The translations under genes and the position numbers were made by a program. Below the pieces are notes generated by a model. The model was not told the DNA's origin and made no database searches. It saw nothing but the letters and a program-made list of their open reading frames with translations. A stretch of DNA of 64,000 bases from Gammaproteobacteria bacterium (GTDB taxonomy: Bacteria; Pseudomonadota; Gammaproteobacteria; Xanthomonadales; SZUA-36). The stretch covers positions 1 through 64,000 of the forward strand of contig JAJFLB010000014.1 in the NCBI GenBank assembly GCA_021772915.1, given 5' to 3'. Of this stretch, positions 7,139 to 16,459 are shown one piece after another (the first letter of the stretch is position 1; each line of letters opens with the position of its first letter).

Positions 7139-7813
7139 CTACGGCGAGTCACCGTCCCCAACTTCAACGGGAACTGTAATGCCGGCTATGTCCAGCGCCT
7201 CTTCCATGCTTCGAAGTGCAATCCTGGCTTCATCGTAGGTCGAGAAAAGACCGGAACGCACCTGGTAGCGGGTGCCGAGACCGGGCACGACCTGCTCCAG
7301 GGTTTGGCTTTCATAGCCATTTTGACTGGCTTTTTCAACCAGATCCTGGGCCTCGCCAGGGTTGTTGAACGCACCCAGCTGGAGCGTCCAGTTGAGCACG
7401 CCGGAATCTGTTGCCAACTCACTTGTGCTTGCCTGTTGAATATCAGCGGTTTCTGCGGCAGCAGACCGCGTATCGGCCAGTGCCCTTATATCGCCACCTT
7501 TTGAGTCACCTATGCCATCGGTTGCCACCAGCAGGTCATTGTCAAAAATAAGCGTTACAAGACGTCGTACGGGCTCGTTGCCGCGGCGGCTTAATAGTGA
7601 GATATAGTCCCAACGATCCTGATGAAACGGGTCGTGAACGGCGGGTGTTCCCAGCAGGAAAGCAACCTGTTTCTTGGTCATACCAAGCGTAATCTGGTCA
7701 AGATCATCCTGTACGTGGGCGTTTCCCTGCTGAACATTCTGCTTGTAAATGAGATTGCAGCCTGTACTTACTACGAGCGTAAACAGCAGAACAGCAAACA
7801 GGTACCTGGTCAT
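7139..7813 (-). CDS. bamE: BamE lipoprotein with an added C-terminal SPOR domain
   Basis: Outer-membrane lipoprotein of the beta-barrel assembly machine. The signal peptide ends in a lipobox (VSTGC, lipid on C19). The BamE core includes YKQNVQQGN, LGMTKKQVAFLLGTP and the DPFHQDRWDYI strand. The protein is 224 residues, about twice the usual 110. After a linker (about 110-145) the segment WTLQLGAFNNPGEAQDLVEK to YQVRSGLFSTYDEARIALRS has the pattern of a SPOR domain, which binds denuded peptidoglycan glycans at division sites. The fusion would tie barrel assembly to septal wall; that is inference. The position between ratB and fur is the conserved bamE location. Confidence 0.9.
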   Translation of the reverse strand: MTRYLFAVLLFTLVVSTGCNLIYKQNVQQGNAHVQDDLDQITLGMTKKQVAFLLGTPAVHDPFHQDRWDYISLLSRRGNEPVRRLVTLIFDNDLLVATDGIGDSKGGDIRALADTRSAAAETADIQQASTSELATDSGVLNWTLQLGAFNNPGEAQDLVEKASQNGYESQTLEQVVPGLGTRYQVRSGLFSTYDEARIALRSMEEALDIAGITVPVEVGDGDSP

Positions 7814-7925
7814 TTTTTTCCTTCAGCGCTTGCCGATACAAAAGATCAAGGCCGTGAATGATACAATAGTCGGGAGCCCTGAAAAACAGGCCGAACGGAT
7901 TTTTTGGAAACAACAGGATTGATCA

Positions 7926-8333
7926 GTGAACAGTGGAGATCTCCGTAAAGTCGGTTTAAAGGTCACCCAGCCAAGAAAACGTCTGCTTGAATTACTGGAC
8001 GCGGCGGGTACCAAACACATGACGGCGGATGATATTTACCGGGAACTGGTTCAGGCCAATGAGGATATTGGGCTGGCAACGGTTTATCGTGTACTCAACC
8101 AGTTTGAGGCTGCGGGATTGGTTGTCAAACACAATTTTGAGGGTGGCCAGGCATTTTATGAACTGGATTCAGGCGATCACCATGACCACATGGTGTGTGT
8201 GGATACCGGTACTGTTATTGAATTCTCGAGTGAAGAAATAGAACAGTTACAGGCAAAAATTGCAGCTCAGCGCGGTTACGAAATCATGGACCACAGCCTG
8301 GTTTTGTACGTCCGGCCGAAGAAGGATTCGTAG
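7926..8333 (+). CDS. fur: Ferric uptake regulator Fur
   Basis: A 135-residue iron-responsive repressor. It has a winged-helix N-terminus (KVGLKVTQPRKRLLELL, then ATVYRVLNQFEAAGLV in the recognition helix region) and a C-terminal dimerisation domain with the metal-binding HHDHMVC motif. The classic second cysteine of the E. coli CxxC is threonine here (CVDT), as in other Fur proteins that lack the structural zinc pair. The start is GTG. It is divergent from bamE, the usual gammaproteobacterial setting. Its own promoter probably lies in 7814-7925, but I could not assign boxes with confidence. Confidence 0.95.
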   Translation: MNSGDLRKVGLKVTQPRKRLLELLDAAGTKHMTADDIYRELVQANEDIGLATVYRVLNQFEAAGLVVKHNFEGGQAFYELDSGDHHDHMVCVDTGTVIEFSSEEIEQLQAKIAAQRGYEIMDHSLVLYVRPKKDS

Positions 8334-8382
8334 GTTAGAAGCGTTTTGCCCTATAAAAACAGGCAGTTGGCGAGGGCGGTAT

Positions 8383-8446
8383 GACCGACGAGCTAGCTCG
8401 TCGGGAACCCGTGATATTCGCGACGACCAAGGTCTTCGCTCCTACG
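8383..8446. repeat. REP palindromes between fur and recN
   Basis: Copy one (8383-8407) is GACCGACGAGC plus its complement and GGGAA. A second, more diverged palindrome (about 8420-8446) ends in CTCCTACG, the inverted head. It overlaps the recN stop codon. Such an inverted pair between convergent genes may act as a transcription or mRNA-decay barrier. Confidence 0.75.
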
Positions 8447-10127
8447 AGCCGTCGGGTTTGGCAGCGGTGAGTAATTCTATCGCGTGGGCGCGGCTTTGCG
8501 TTGAAATCCGTCCACTCAACATGCGGGCAATTTCATCCACTCTGTCAGTGTTGTTCAGCAGACTTGTATTGACCGCCGTGGTGTCGGGCTCGGCAGTCTT
8601 GCGTACCTGGAGCTGGTGTTGTGCACATACCGCGACTTGTGCGAGATGGGTAACGCAAAGAACCTGATTGCCGGCTGCGAGGCGTTTTAACAGCTGACCC
8701 ACCGAAATTGCTGTGTCACCGCCAATACCTGCATCGACTTCATCAAAAATTTGGATAACTGCCTCACCGCTTGTTGCAGCAGCCTTGATGGCAAGGCTGA
8801 TGCGGGATAATTCTCCCCCGGATGCGATTTTCTGTAGCGGACCGGGCGGGGTTCCGCTGTTGGCACTGATGTTGATCTGCACGGTAGAGTCGCCGTGGAC
8901 AGAAGGCTCGGAATCTGGGTTGAGCTCCACCTCCAGCTCAAATACGCCACCACTCATACCAAGTTCGGCCATCAAAGCACTGACCTGTTTTGACAAATTT
9001 CGAGAATGTACCAGGCGCTTTTGGTGCAGTATTTTTGCGGTTTTGCGGTATTTGTCAAGGTGGTTTGCCAGTTTTGATTCCAGTTGGTTGCGGGTTTCCT
9101 CGAAACCCGCGGCCCGTTGAACGCGCGTGGTCAGCGCGGTTCGGACAGATTCCAGTTCGAGAATCGGTACCTGGTGCTTGCGTGCCAGGTCGCTCAGTTG
9201 ACTGAGTTTTGCGACGGTGCGCTCGAAACGGTCTGGATCAAGGTCAATCCGATCACGGGCCAGCTGGAGGGATTGCGTCGCTTCTGCACAATTCACAGCA
9301 GCCTCCCGCAGCATTTGGCAGGCGTCGCCGATATCCGTGTCCAGGGAAACGAATCCTTCGAGTTGTGCCAATACAGTATTCAGGTCCGCATTAATGCCTG
9401 TGTTGCCTGCTGAAGTTTCACGTTCCAGCTGTTGAATGCCGTTGCTGATTGCGTCCTGCAGCGCATCACCGGCCGCCAGACGATCGTGGGTGGTATGCAA
9501 TGCGGTCACCGAGTCCGCGGCCAGGTCATGTTGCTGCAGCTCATTCAACTGGAAATTGAGAAACTCCAGTTCGGCGGGCGACACCGACACATCCTGTTCC
9601 AGTGCGGCAATTTCGCTGCGGGTTCTCTTCCAGTCAGTATGGGCTGTCTTGACCGCCAGTAATGCGCTTTCATGTTCGCCGCTGCCATCGACCAACCTGA
9701 GCTGCTCGGCAGGTTGATTCAGTCTCAAATGCTCATTTTGGCCGTGAATTTCTACCAACATCTGGCCCAGTGACTGCAATTGCGCAAGGGTTACCGGTGA
9801 TCCGTTGATGAATGCCCGTGATCGGCCATTGCTGCCAATGGTCCGTCTTAGCAGGCAGGATTCACCTGTGGATAAATCCGATTGGTGCAGCCAATCAAGC
9901 GCGTCACTGTTTTGGGCAATGGAAAATTCGGCACTTAACTCAGCGCGTTGTGCTCCCGTAGATACCCAGTTTGCGTCTGCGCGATCGCCAAGCAGCAGGC
10001 CCAGGGCATCCACCAGGATTGACTTGCCCGCGCCTGTTTCACCCGTAATAGCCGTAAAACCCGGACGAAAGTCGAGCTCCAGTTCTGGCACGATGGCAAA
10101 ATTACTGATATGCAGGTGAATGAGCAT
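8442..10127 (-). CDS. recN: DNA repair protein RecN
   Basis: A 561-residue SMC-like ATPase for double-strand break repair. Walker A is GETGAGKS near residue 33, followed by coiled-coil arms (roughly 150-370) and a C-terminal signature LQKIASGGELSRISLAIK with Walker B VIQIFDEVDAGIGG. The start chosen is the ATG giving MLIHLHISNFAIV, the standard RecN N-terminus. A longer frame reaching 10229 would add 34 atypical residues and run through the grpE promoter. I found no convincing LexA box upstream, although recN is often SOS-induced. It is divergent from grpE. Confidence 0.96.
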   Translation of the reverse strand: MLIHLHISNFAIVPELELDFRPGFTAITGETGAGKSILVDALGLLLGDRADANWVSTGAQRAELSAEFSIAQNSDALDWLHQSDLSTGESCLLRRTIGSNGRSRAFINGSPVTLAQLQSLGQMLVEIHGQNEHLRLNQPAEQLRLVDGSGEHESALLAVKTAHTDWKRTRSEIAALEQDVSVSPAELEFLNFQLNELQQHDLAADSVTALHTTHDRLAAGDALQDAISNGIQQLERETSAGNTGINADLNTVLAQLEGFVSLDTDIGDACQMLREAAVNCAEATQSLQLARDRIDLDPDRFERTVAKLSQLSDLARKHQVPILELESVRTALTTRVQRAAGFEETRNQLESKLANHLDKYRKTAKILHQKRLVHSRNLSKQVSALMAELGMSGGVFELEVELNPDSEPSVHGDSTVQINISANSGTPPGPLQKIASGGELSRISLAIKAAATSGEAVIQIFDEVDAGIGGDTAISVGQLLKRLAAGNQVLCVTHLAQVAVCAQHQLQVRKTAEPDTTAVNTSLLNNTDRVDEIARMLSGRISTQSRAHAIELLTAAKPDGS

Positions 10128-10143
10128 CCTGTAAGTATCGCCG

Positions 10144-10171
10144 CTTGAATCGCCGTTGCCAATCCCCATAT
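10144..10171 (+). promoter_or_regulatory. Sigma-32 heat-shock promoter of grpE
   Basis: CTTGAA, a 14-bp spacer and CCCCATAT match the heat-shock consensus almost perfectly. The start site would be about 72 nt upstream of the grpE GTG. On the other strand this is the upstream region of recN. Confidence 0.85.
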
Positions 10172-10249
10172 CAGGGCGTGACAGCAAGCGCGCGCAAAAT
10201 GGGTGCCAGCGGAGCTCCAGCAATATCACCTTGAAGGAGTACTAGGACA

Positions 10250-10834
10250 GTGACAGCAAAAAGAAGCGGCAAGAAGAGCAAGCCTGACAGCGTTGAGGAA
10301 AATGTATTACCACAAGCTGAAGAACCCACCGAGGAAGCGGAAGATGAGGCCGTTGGTGATGATCCGGTAGCCGCACTCGAGGTCGAACTGGACACTGCAC
10401 AGGCCGAGGCTGCTGAAAGCAAGGAAGCCATGTTGCGAATGCACGCTGACATGGAGAACTTGCGCAAAAGATTGCTGCGCGAACATGAAAAATCCCGTCG
10501 GCTGACCTTGGAAAGGTTCATGGGTGACCTGTTACCGGTGCGAGACAGCCTCGAACGGGGACTGGAGGCTGCTGATCAGACAACGACGGTTGAAGCACTC
10601 AGGGAAGGCAAGCAACTGATTATGAAAATGCTGGCCAAAGTCATGGGTGATCATGGCCTGCAGACAATCGACCCGGTGGGTGAACGCTTTGATCCGCAGT
10701 TTCATGAGGCCATGACCATGTTGGCCTCGGAAGAACACGATGAGAACACCGTCATTGAGGTGCTGGAAAAAGGCTACCGCTTGAACGATCGCCTGATAAG
10801 GCCAGCCAAGGTTGTGGTTTCTCGTAAACCCTGA
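10250..10834 (+). CDS. grpE: Nucleotide exchange factor GrpE
   Basis: A 194-residue cochaperone that releases ADP from DnaK. It has an acidic low-complexity N-terminus, a long helix (LRMHADMENLRKRLLREHEK) for dimerisation, and the C-terminal beta domain (FDPQFHEAMT, YRLNDRLIRPAKVVVS). The start is GTG, with a GGAGT-like ribosome site 8-12 nt before it; no ATG fits. It is preceded by a sigma-32 promoter and followed at its stop codon by a second one serving dnaK. Confidence 0.97.
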   Translation: MTAKRSGKKSKPDSVEENVLPQAEEPTEEAEDEAVGDDPVAALEVELDTAQAEAAESKEAMLRMHADMENLRKRLLREHEKSRRLTLERFMGDLLPVRDSLERGLEAADQTTTVEALREGKQLIMKMLAKVMGDHGLQTIDPVGERFDPQFHEAMTMLASEEHDENTVIEVLEKGYRLNDRLIRPAKVVVSRKP

Positions 10835-10861
10835 TTGAAAACATTGGGCCAGACCCCATGT
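10835..10861 (+). promoter_or_regulatory. Second sigma-32 promoter, upstream of dnaK
   Basis: TTGAAA, a 13-bp spacer and CCCCATGT begin at the base after the grpE stop codon, 39 bp before the dnaK start. This gives dnaK its own heat-shock start in addition to read-through from grpE. Confidence 0.8.
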
Positions 10862-10899
10862 TTGAAGCATCAAATTGAGAGTATTTTTGGAGAAGTTAA

Positions 10900-12831
10900 A
10901 TGGGCAAGATCATAGGAATCGATCTGGGCACCACCAATAGCTGCGTTGCGGTCATGGAAGGTGGTGAACCCCGGGTCATCGAGAATGCTGAGGGTGACCG
11001 TACTACGCCATCCATCGTTGCATTTACGAAGGATGGGGAAGTTCTGGTGGGCCAATCGGCCAAACGGCAGGCAGTTACTAACCCTTTAAATACGCTGTTT
11101 GCGATTAAACGTCTGATTGGACGTAAGTTTTCTGAAAAGGTCGTGCAAACGGACCATGAGCTGGTGCCTTACAACATTGTCAAAGCCGAAAACGGTGATG
11201 CCTGGGTGGAAGCGGGTGGCAAGAAAATGGCACCCCCCGAAATTTCAGCCCGGGTGCTGCAGAAGATGAAGAAAACGGCTGAAGACTACCTCGGCGAAGA
11301 TGTCACTGAAGCAGTAATTACCGTTCCGGCATACTTCAATAACAACCAGCGTCAGGCGACCGAAGATGCGGGCAAGATTGCCGGTCTGAAAGTGCGTCGG
11401 GTTATCTCGGAGCCCACCGCGGCAGCGCTGGCCTTTGGGATGGATAAAAAAGGTGGCGAACGCAAAGTTGCCGTCTACGATCTTGGCGGTGGTACCTTTG
11501 ATGTTTCCATCATTGAGATCGCGGATGTTGACGGCGAGCACCAGATCGAGGTGCTATCTACCTCGGGGGACACCTTCCTTGGTGGTGAGGATTTTGACAA
11601 ACGCGTTATCGATTACCTCGTATCTGAATTCAAGAAAGACCAGGGGGTTGATCTGCGAAATGATCCTCTCGCCCTGCAACGTCTGAAAGAAGGCGCCGAG
11701 CGTGCCAAGATCGAATTGTCGACAACCGAGCAGACAGAGATCAATTTACCCTATATCACTGCCGACGCAAGCGGTCCCAAACATTTAAACATCAAACTGA
11801 CCCGCGCCAAGCTGGAGTCACTGGTTGAAGACCTGGTCAAAAAGACCATCGGTCCCTGTCGCACGGCACTGGATGATGCCGGTCTCAAGATCAATGAAAT
11901 CGTTGACGTTATTCTGGTGGGTGGGCAGACCCGTATGCCGATGGTGCAAAAGGCCGTGACCGAATTGTTTGGTCAGGAGCCGCGTCGGGACGTCAACCCG
12001 GATGAGGCTGTCGCACTTGGTGCGGCCGTTCAGGGCGGCGTGCTGTCTGGTGAGGTCAAGGATGTATTGTTGCTTGATGTCACACCGCTGTCACTGGGTA
12101 TAGAGACACTCGGTGGTGTGATGACCAAACTGATTGAGAAAAACACCACGATCCCGACCAAGGCTTCACAGATTTTCTCAACTGCAGAAGATAACCAGAC
12201 TGCAGTAACCGTCCACGTACTGCAGGGTGAGCGGGAGATGGCCAGCGTGAATAAATCCCTGGCCCGCTTTGACCTGGCCGGTATTGCCCCGGCAATGCGT
12301 GGTATGCCGCAGATAGAAGTGACCTTTGACATTGATGCCAACGCGATCATGCATGTGAGCGCCAAAGACAGCGCAACTGGCAAGGAACAAAAGATTGAGA
12401 TCAAGTCTGGATCGGGCTTATCGGAAGCGGAAATCGAAGAGATGATCCAGGATGCTGAGGCGCATGCCGAAGAAGATCGCAAGTTTCACGAGACGGTCAC
12501 GACGCGTAATACGGCCGACGCCATGGTACACGCTACCCGGTCAAGTTTGAAAGAGCTTGGCGAGAAGATTGGTGATGATGACCGTAAGAACATCGAAGCT
12601 GCAATTGAAACTGTCGAAGAAGCCATGAAGTCCGATGACAAGGAGGCCATTGAAGCGGCCACTACCAAGCTGACTGAAGCTGCCCAGGTGATTTACCAGC
12701 AGGCTGCTGCAGAAGCAGAGGCGGCAGCGGAGAGTGCTCCACCTGACGCGCAGGCGACTCCTGACGATGTTGTGGATGCCGAGTTTGAAGAGGTGGATGA
12801 CAACAAGGATGAGGGCGAGGACAAAAGTTAG
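10900..12831 (+). CDS. dnaK: Molecular chaperone DnaK (Hsp70)
   Basis: A 643-residue Hsp70. The nucleotide-binding domain has [33 protein letters not shown] and [13 protein letters not shown]. The linker [16 protein letters not shown] is intact and is followed by the substrate-binding beta domain and helical lid. The tail is rich in Ala/Glu and ends in acidic EEVDDN-type residues, as in proteobacterial DnaK. Its usual partner dnaJ does not follow directly; a SAM riboswitch and metB intervene. A terminator lies 183 bp downstream, so dnaK probably ends its own transcript. Confidence 0.99.
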   Translation: MGKIIGIDLGTTNSCVAVMEGGEPRVIENAEGDRTTPSIVAFTKDGEVLVGQSAKRQAVTNPLNTLFAIKRLIGRKFSEKVVQTDHELVPYNIVKAENGDAWVEAGGKKMAPPEISARVLQKMKKTAEDYLGEDVTEAVITVPAYFNNNQRQATEDAGKIAGLKVRRVISEPTAAALAFGMDKKGGERKVAVYDLGGGTFDVSIIEIADVDGEHQIEVLSTSGDTFLGGEDFDKRVIDYLVSEFKKDQGVDLRNDPLALQRLKEGAERAKIELSTTEQTEINLPYITADASGPKHLNIKLTRAKLESLVEDLVKKTIGPCRTALDDAGLKINEIVDVILVGGQTRMPMVQKAVTELFGQEPRRDVNPDEAVALGAAVQGGVLSGEVKDVLLLDVTPLSLGIETLGGVMTKLIEKNTTIPTKASQIFSTAEDNQTAVTVHVLQGEREMASVNKSLARFDLAGIAPAMRGMPQIEVTFDIDANAIMHVSAKDSATGKEQKIEIKSGSGLSEAEIEEMIQDAEAHAEEDRKFHETVTTRNTADAMVHATRSSLKELGEKIGDDDRKNIEAAIETVEEAMKSDDKEAIEAATTKLTEAAQVIYQQAAAEAEAAAESAPPDAQATPDDVVDAEFEEVDDNKDEGEDKS

Positions 12832-12918
12832 TCATTGAACTTCGCATGTCCCGGTCCAGCCTCTCAACCGGTTCCCGGCGGCCCAGGCCGACTTCTCGAC
12901 CGGCTCCCGGGTCTTGAC

Positions 12919-12947
12919 GTAGGACCGACGAGCATGCTCGTCGGGAA
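12919..12947. repeat. REP palindrome downstream of dnaK
   Basis: Full-length copy with the head GTAGGACCGACGAGC, a short loop, and the complement ending GGGAA. A degenerate partial copy (TTGGACCGATTCATCCCGACGG) lies at about 12971-12992. The rest of 12832-13013 holds only GC-rich spacer with short direct repeats around ACCGGYTCCCGG. Confidence 0.85.
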
Positions 12948-13013
12948 TTACTGAAAGGAAGGTCTCAAAATTGGACCGATTCATCCCGACGGTTCAATGA
13001 GATTTGAAACTGA

Positions 13014-13040
13014 CCCCGGCATCTGCCGGGGCTTTTTTTT
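13014..13040 (+). terminator. Intrinsic terminator after dnaK
   Basis: The stem CCCCGGC / GCCGGGG with an ATCT loop is followed by eight T. It separates dnaK from the metB promoter. Confidence 0.9.
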
Positions 13041-13054
13041 GGCTGTATTTTCGA

Positions 13055-13082
13055 TTGACTTTTGTTTTGGGTGCGCTAGACT
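13055..13082 (+). promoter_or_regulatory. Sigma-70 promoter of the riboswitch-metB transcript
   Basis: TTGACT, a 16-bp spacer and TAGACT. The predicted start at about 13089 falls just ahead of the first base pair of the riboswitch P1 stem, which supports both assignments. Confidence 0.7.
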
Positions 13083-13092
13083 GCAGTTGTTA

Positions 13093-13206
13093 CTCATTGA
13101 GACCGGCTGAGGGACAGGCCCTTTGAAGCCGGGGCAACCTTCGGGACTAACCATCCCCTAAAGGTGCCAACTCCTGCGGAGTCCATCGCGACTACCGACA
13201 AATGAG
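13093..13206 (+). promoter_or_regulatory. SAM-I (S-box) riboswitch controlling metB
   Basis: P1 is formed by CTCATT (13093) and AATGAG (13201). Inside are the conserved S-box blocks GAGGGAC, GGCCC, TGAAGCC and GGCAACC, and then GGTGCCAACTCC. S-adenosylmethionine binding to this fold turns off methionine genes. No T-tract terminator follows before metB. Instead a second AATGAG at 13271-13276 and CTCATC at 13285-13290 lie close to the ribosome-binding site, so control may act by alternative pairing and translation. That mechanism is inference; the aptamer is directly visible. Confidence 0.92.
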
Positions 13207-13312
13207 CGGACAGACAGCACATTCACAATGTGATGGGTCAGTCCCCTGCTAGCGGCTACGCCGGGTTTCCAATGAGATTTGTAACTCATCATCAGGAAAC
13301 AAGGCGACAATC

Positions 13313-14512
13313 ATGGAAACCCGAAAAATCACCAAGGCCGTGCGTGCCGGCGTAAATGCAGATGGACAACACGGGTCTGTCATGCCACCGCTCTACCTGT
13401 CGTCGAACTACAGCTTCGAAGGCCTGGGCGGTAAACGTGAATATGACTATTCCCGAAGTGGTAACCCAACCCGCGATGTGCTCGGTCGTGCGATTGCCGA
13501 GCTCGAGGGGGGGCATGGTGCTGTGGTTACCAATACGGGAATGTCGGCCGTGGTACTGGTGACTTTGCTCCTCAAAGCGGATGACACCATCATTGCGCCA
13601 CATAATTGCTATGGTGGTTGTTACCGGGCGTTCTCATCCCTGGCCGATGCCGGGCACTTCAAAACTCGATTCGTGGACTTTGGCAACGCCCACAAGGTGC
13701 GTCAGGCTTGCTTGAGGTATCGTCCGAAGATCATCTGGGTAGAAACCCCAAGCAACCCATTACTTCGCGTTACAGACATCCGTGGTATGGCAACCCTGGC
13801 ACGTGAGTGTGGGGCGCTGTTGGTGGTGGACAACACGTTTTTAACACCCCTGTACCAGCAGCCACTCACGCTCGGAGCAGATATTGTTGTGCACTCCACG
13901 ACCAAATACATCAACGGACACAGTGATGTAGTCGGCGGGGCCGTGGTGGCCAAGACCCCCGCGCTGCTCGAAGAATTGTCCTGGTGGGCCAATTGCGTTG
14001 GTTCGACCGCCTCGCCCTGGGACAGCAATCAGACCATGCGTGGGTTGCGCACCTTGCATGCAAGGTTACGTTGCCATGAGGAGAACACGGCTGCATTGGT
14101 CAAGGTTTTGAACACGCACGCGGCGGTTAAGCATGTTTACTATCCTGGATTGCCCGACCACCCGGATCACCACCTGGCGAGGGCACAGCAAACAGGGTAT
14201 GGCGGTATTGTCAGTTTTGAACTGGATGGCGGCGAAACAGAATTGCGGGCGTTCCTGGATGGTTTGAGTTATTTCACTCTGGCCGAGTCCCTGGGTGGTG
14301 TGGAGAGCCTGATCTCCCATCCCGCCAGCATGACGCACGCAGCAATGAGTGAGGAAGCCCAGCAAGAGGCCGGAATCAGCCCAACACTATTACGGCTTTC
14401 AGTGGGCATTGAGCACATGGCTGACCTGGTAAGTGACCTATCAACTGCCCTGGAGCGCGCCAGTTCGGCGCCAAGGCGCAGTCTGAGGATCGCGGGTGCT
14501 TCCTCAAGGTAG
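13313..14512 (+). CDS. metB: Cystathionine gamma-synthase (MetB)
   Basis: A 399-residue PLP enzyme of the Cys/Met metabolism family. It condenses an activated homoserine ester with cysteine to form cystathionine. Motifs include DYSRSGNPTRDVL, NTGMSAVVLVT, the cofactor region VETPSNPLLRVTDI with VVDNTFLTP, and the Schiff-base lysine in HSTTKYINGHSDVVGG. The alignment by eye follows E. coli MetB closely throughout (for example LAESLGGVESLISHPASMTHA). The last ~15 residues are an extra tail. The SAM riboswitch upstream confirms a methionine role. Use of sulfide (MetZ/MetY-type activity) cannot be excluded from sequence alone. It sits between dnaK and dnaJ, an unusual place. Confidence 0.92.
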   Translation: METRKITKAVRAGVNADGQHGSVMPPLYLSSNYSFEGLGGKREYDYSRSGNPTRDVLGRAIAELEGGHGAVVTNTGMSAVVLVTLLLKADDTIIAPHNCYGGCYRAFSSLADAGHFKTRFVDFGNAHKVRQACLRYRPKIIWVETPSNPLLRVTDIRGMATLARECGALLVVDNTFLTPLYQQPLTLGADIVVHSTTKYINGHSDVVGGAVVAKTPALLEELSWWANCVGSTASPWDSNQTMRGLRTLHARLRCHEENTAALVKVLNTHAAVKHVYYPGLPDHPDHHLARAQQTGYGGIVSFELDGGETELRAFLDGLSYFTLAESLGGVESLISHPASMTHAAMSEEAQQEAGISPTLLRLSVGIEHMADLVSDLSTALERASSAPRRSLRIAGASSR

Positions 14513-14621
14513 TAATTTCAGATTCAGGATGTGAGGACCGACATGGTGTGACGTTTAACAGGCTTGAATTACAGCCCGGTTGACCGCAAATCTGCTGCAG
14601 GTTAAGCGAACTCACCGAAAT

Positions 14622-15746
14622 ATGTCTAAACGTGATTATTATGAGGTTCTGGGTGTACAGCGAAATGCGGACCACGCTGAGCTGAAAAAGGTCTATCGCA
14701 AGCTGGCGATGAAGTATCACCCTGACCGTAACCCGGATGACGCTGAGGCCCAGGAGAAATTCAAAGAGGCGCAGGAAGCATACGGCGTCCTCAAGAATGA
14801 GAAAAAGCGCGCAGCCTATGATCAGTTTGGACATGCGGCAACTCAACCGGGTGCACGTGGGCCGGGGGGCTTTGATGGCGATGTCGGTGATGTTTTCGGT
14901 GATATTTTCGGTGATATTTTCGGCGGTCGGGCCCGTGGCGGTCGACAACAGCAGCAACGTGGTTCCGACCTGCGTTTTTCCATTGAGCTGGACCTGGAAG
15001 AGGCCGTATCAGGGATAGAACGTGAAATCCGTATCCCAACGCTGGGTGAGTGCAAGAAATGCACTGGCAGTGGTGCGGTAGACGGCGAGAAAACATCTTG
15101 CACGACCTGTGGCGGTGTGGGCCAGGTGCGTATGCAACAGGGGATTTTTTCGGTGCAACAAACCTGTCCGGGCTGTAAAGGAATGGGGCAGGTGATCAAA
15201 AACCCCTGCCCATCCTGTAATGGCCAGGGCCGAACCCGCGAAACCAAGACCTTATCGGTCAAGATACCCACAGGCGTTGACAATGGTGACAGGATAAGAC
15301 TTGCCGGGGAGGGCGAAGCCGGTATGGCAGGTGCACCTCCGGGTGATCTTTATGTCGAGATACGCGTCCGGCCGCATCGGCTGTTCGAACGTGATGGCGA
15401 TGACCTGTATTGTGAAGTGCCGATTCATTTCACCACCGCCGCAATCGGTGGAAGTCTGGATATCCCCACCCTCAACGGCCAGGTGAAGTTGAAAATCCCC
15501 TCAGAAACCCAGACCGGTCGCATGTTTCGCCTGCGTGGCAAGGGTGTCAAGTCGGCGCGCAGTCACCGTCAGGGTGACCTGCTTTGCAAAATCGTGATTG
15601 AAACGCCAGTCAAGCTTTCCCGGGCGCAAAAGGATTTATTGCAGCAGTTTCAGGATTCATATGAGTCCAGTAATACCGAGCACAATCCGAAATCCAGTTC
15701 CTGGCTCAGTGGGGTCAAGGATTTTTTTGACCGGATGACTTCGTGA
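14622..15746 (+). CDS. dnaJ: Chaperone protein DnaJ
   Basis: A 374-residue Hsp40 cochaperone. The J domain has the HPD motif ([10 protein letters not shown]) and is followed by a Gly/Phe-rich linker. Four CxxCxGxG zinc repeats follow ([32 protein letters not shown]), then the C-terminal substrate domains. The start chosen is ATG giving [11 protein letters not shown]; a TTG 42 nt upstream would add non-conserved residues. It overlaps dapB by 4 nt. No strong heat-shock promoter lies directly upstream, only a weak CTTGAA match. Confidence 0.98.
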   Translation: MSKRDYYEVLGVQRNADHAELKKVYRKLAMKYHPDRNPDDAEAQEKFKEAQEAYGVLKNEKKRAAYDQFGHAATQPGARGPGGFDGDVGDVFGDIFGDIFGGRARGGRQQQQRGSDLRFSIELDLEEAVSGIEREIRIPTLGECKKCTGSGAVDGEKTSCTTCGGVGQVRMQQGIFSVQQTCPGCKGMGQVIKNPCPSCNGQGRTRETKTLSVKIPTGVDNGDRIRLAGEGEAGMAGAPPGDLYVEIRVRPHRLFERDGDDLYCEVPIHFTTAAIGGSLDIPTLNGQVKLKIPSETQTGRMFRLRGKGVKSARSHRQGDLLCKIVIETPVKLSRAQKDLLQQFQDSYESSNTEHNPKSSSWLSGVKDFFDRMTS

Positions 15747-16459
15747 CCCGGATTCTGTTGCATGGGGCGGGACGCATGGCCCGGAGAGTCGCCCGACAAA
15801 CGCGCACCTGTAACGAGTTTGAATTGCTGGGTCTGGTTGCGAGGTCAGAACCGGCTAATGTCCAGGAGCACGATTACTATGCTGCCCTGGACGAGATCGA
15901 CCGGCCTGTAGACCTCCTGATTGATTTTACATTGCCCGGTGGCACCCGGGTCGCGGCACAGTGGTGTGGACGCAAAGGCGTGGCACTGCTCAGTGGCACA
16001 ACGGGTCTTTCAGTTGAGGACACCCACGCACTTGAGCTTGCGGCTTCTAAGGTGCCGGTGCTGTGGGCGCCCAATATGAGTCACGGTGTTGCGTTGATGA
16101 CCAGGCTTGTACGTCAGGTGGCCAGAGATTTCGGTGCCGGTGCAAAAATCAAGATCCGGGACATCCACCACAAGCATAAAGTCGATGCCCCTTCCGGTAC
16201 CGCGTTGACATTGGGTGAGGAAGTGAAGGCGGGGCTTGCTGAGCCTCCCACGGCCGACCTGGAGTTTGCCAGCGTTCGTGAAGGCGAGCTTGTTAGTGAG
16301 CACACCGTCAGTTTTACAGCTGCTGATGAAGTTGTCGAAATCACCCACAAAGCACTCAACCGCGATGTATTTGCCCGTGGTGCATTGAAGGCCGGCGCCT
16401 GGCTCGTCAATCAACGGCCCGGTTATTACACCACCAGCGACTGGTTGAAATCAGCGTAG
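15743..16459 (+). CDS. dapB: 4-hydroxy-tetrahydrodipicolinate reductase DapB
   Basis: A 238-residue NAD(P)H enzyme of lysine and diaminopimelate synthesis. The N-terminal Rossmann loop is GAGRMARRV, and the catalytic and substrate motif [14 protein letters not shown] is intact. The protein is shorter than the E. coli enzyme (273), mainly in the N-terminal half. The GTG start overlaps the dnaJ stop (GTGA), so translation is coupled. Its TAG stop codon lies inside a REP palindrome, the stop being part of the GTAG head. Confidence 0.95.
   Translation: MTRILLHGAGRMARRVARQTRTCNEFELLGLVARSEPANVQEHDYYAALDEIDRPVDLLIDFTLPGGTRVAAQWCGRKGVALLSGTTGLSVEDTHALELAASKVPVLWAPNMSHGVALMTRLVRQVARDFGAGAKIKIRDIHHKHKVDAPSGTALTLGEEVKAGLAEPPTADLEFASVREGELVSEHTVSFTAADEVVEITHKALNRDVFARGALKAGAWLVNQRPGYYTTSDWLKSA

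Noticed and set aside
10128-10249. LexA (SOS) box upstream of recN
   Set aside because: The best match (CTGTCACGCCCTGATA) lacks the right half CTGT-N8-ACAG; not convincing.
14563-14591. Sigma-32 promoter directly upstream of dnaJ
   Set aside because: CTTGAA is present, but the partner box CCGCAAAT is a poor match to CCCCATNT.
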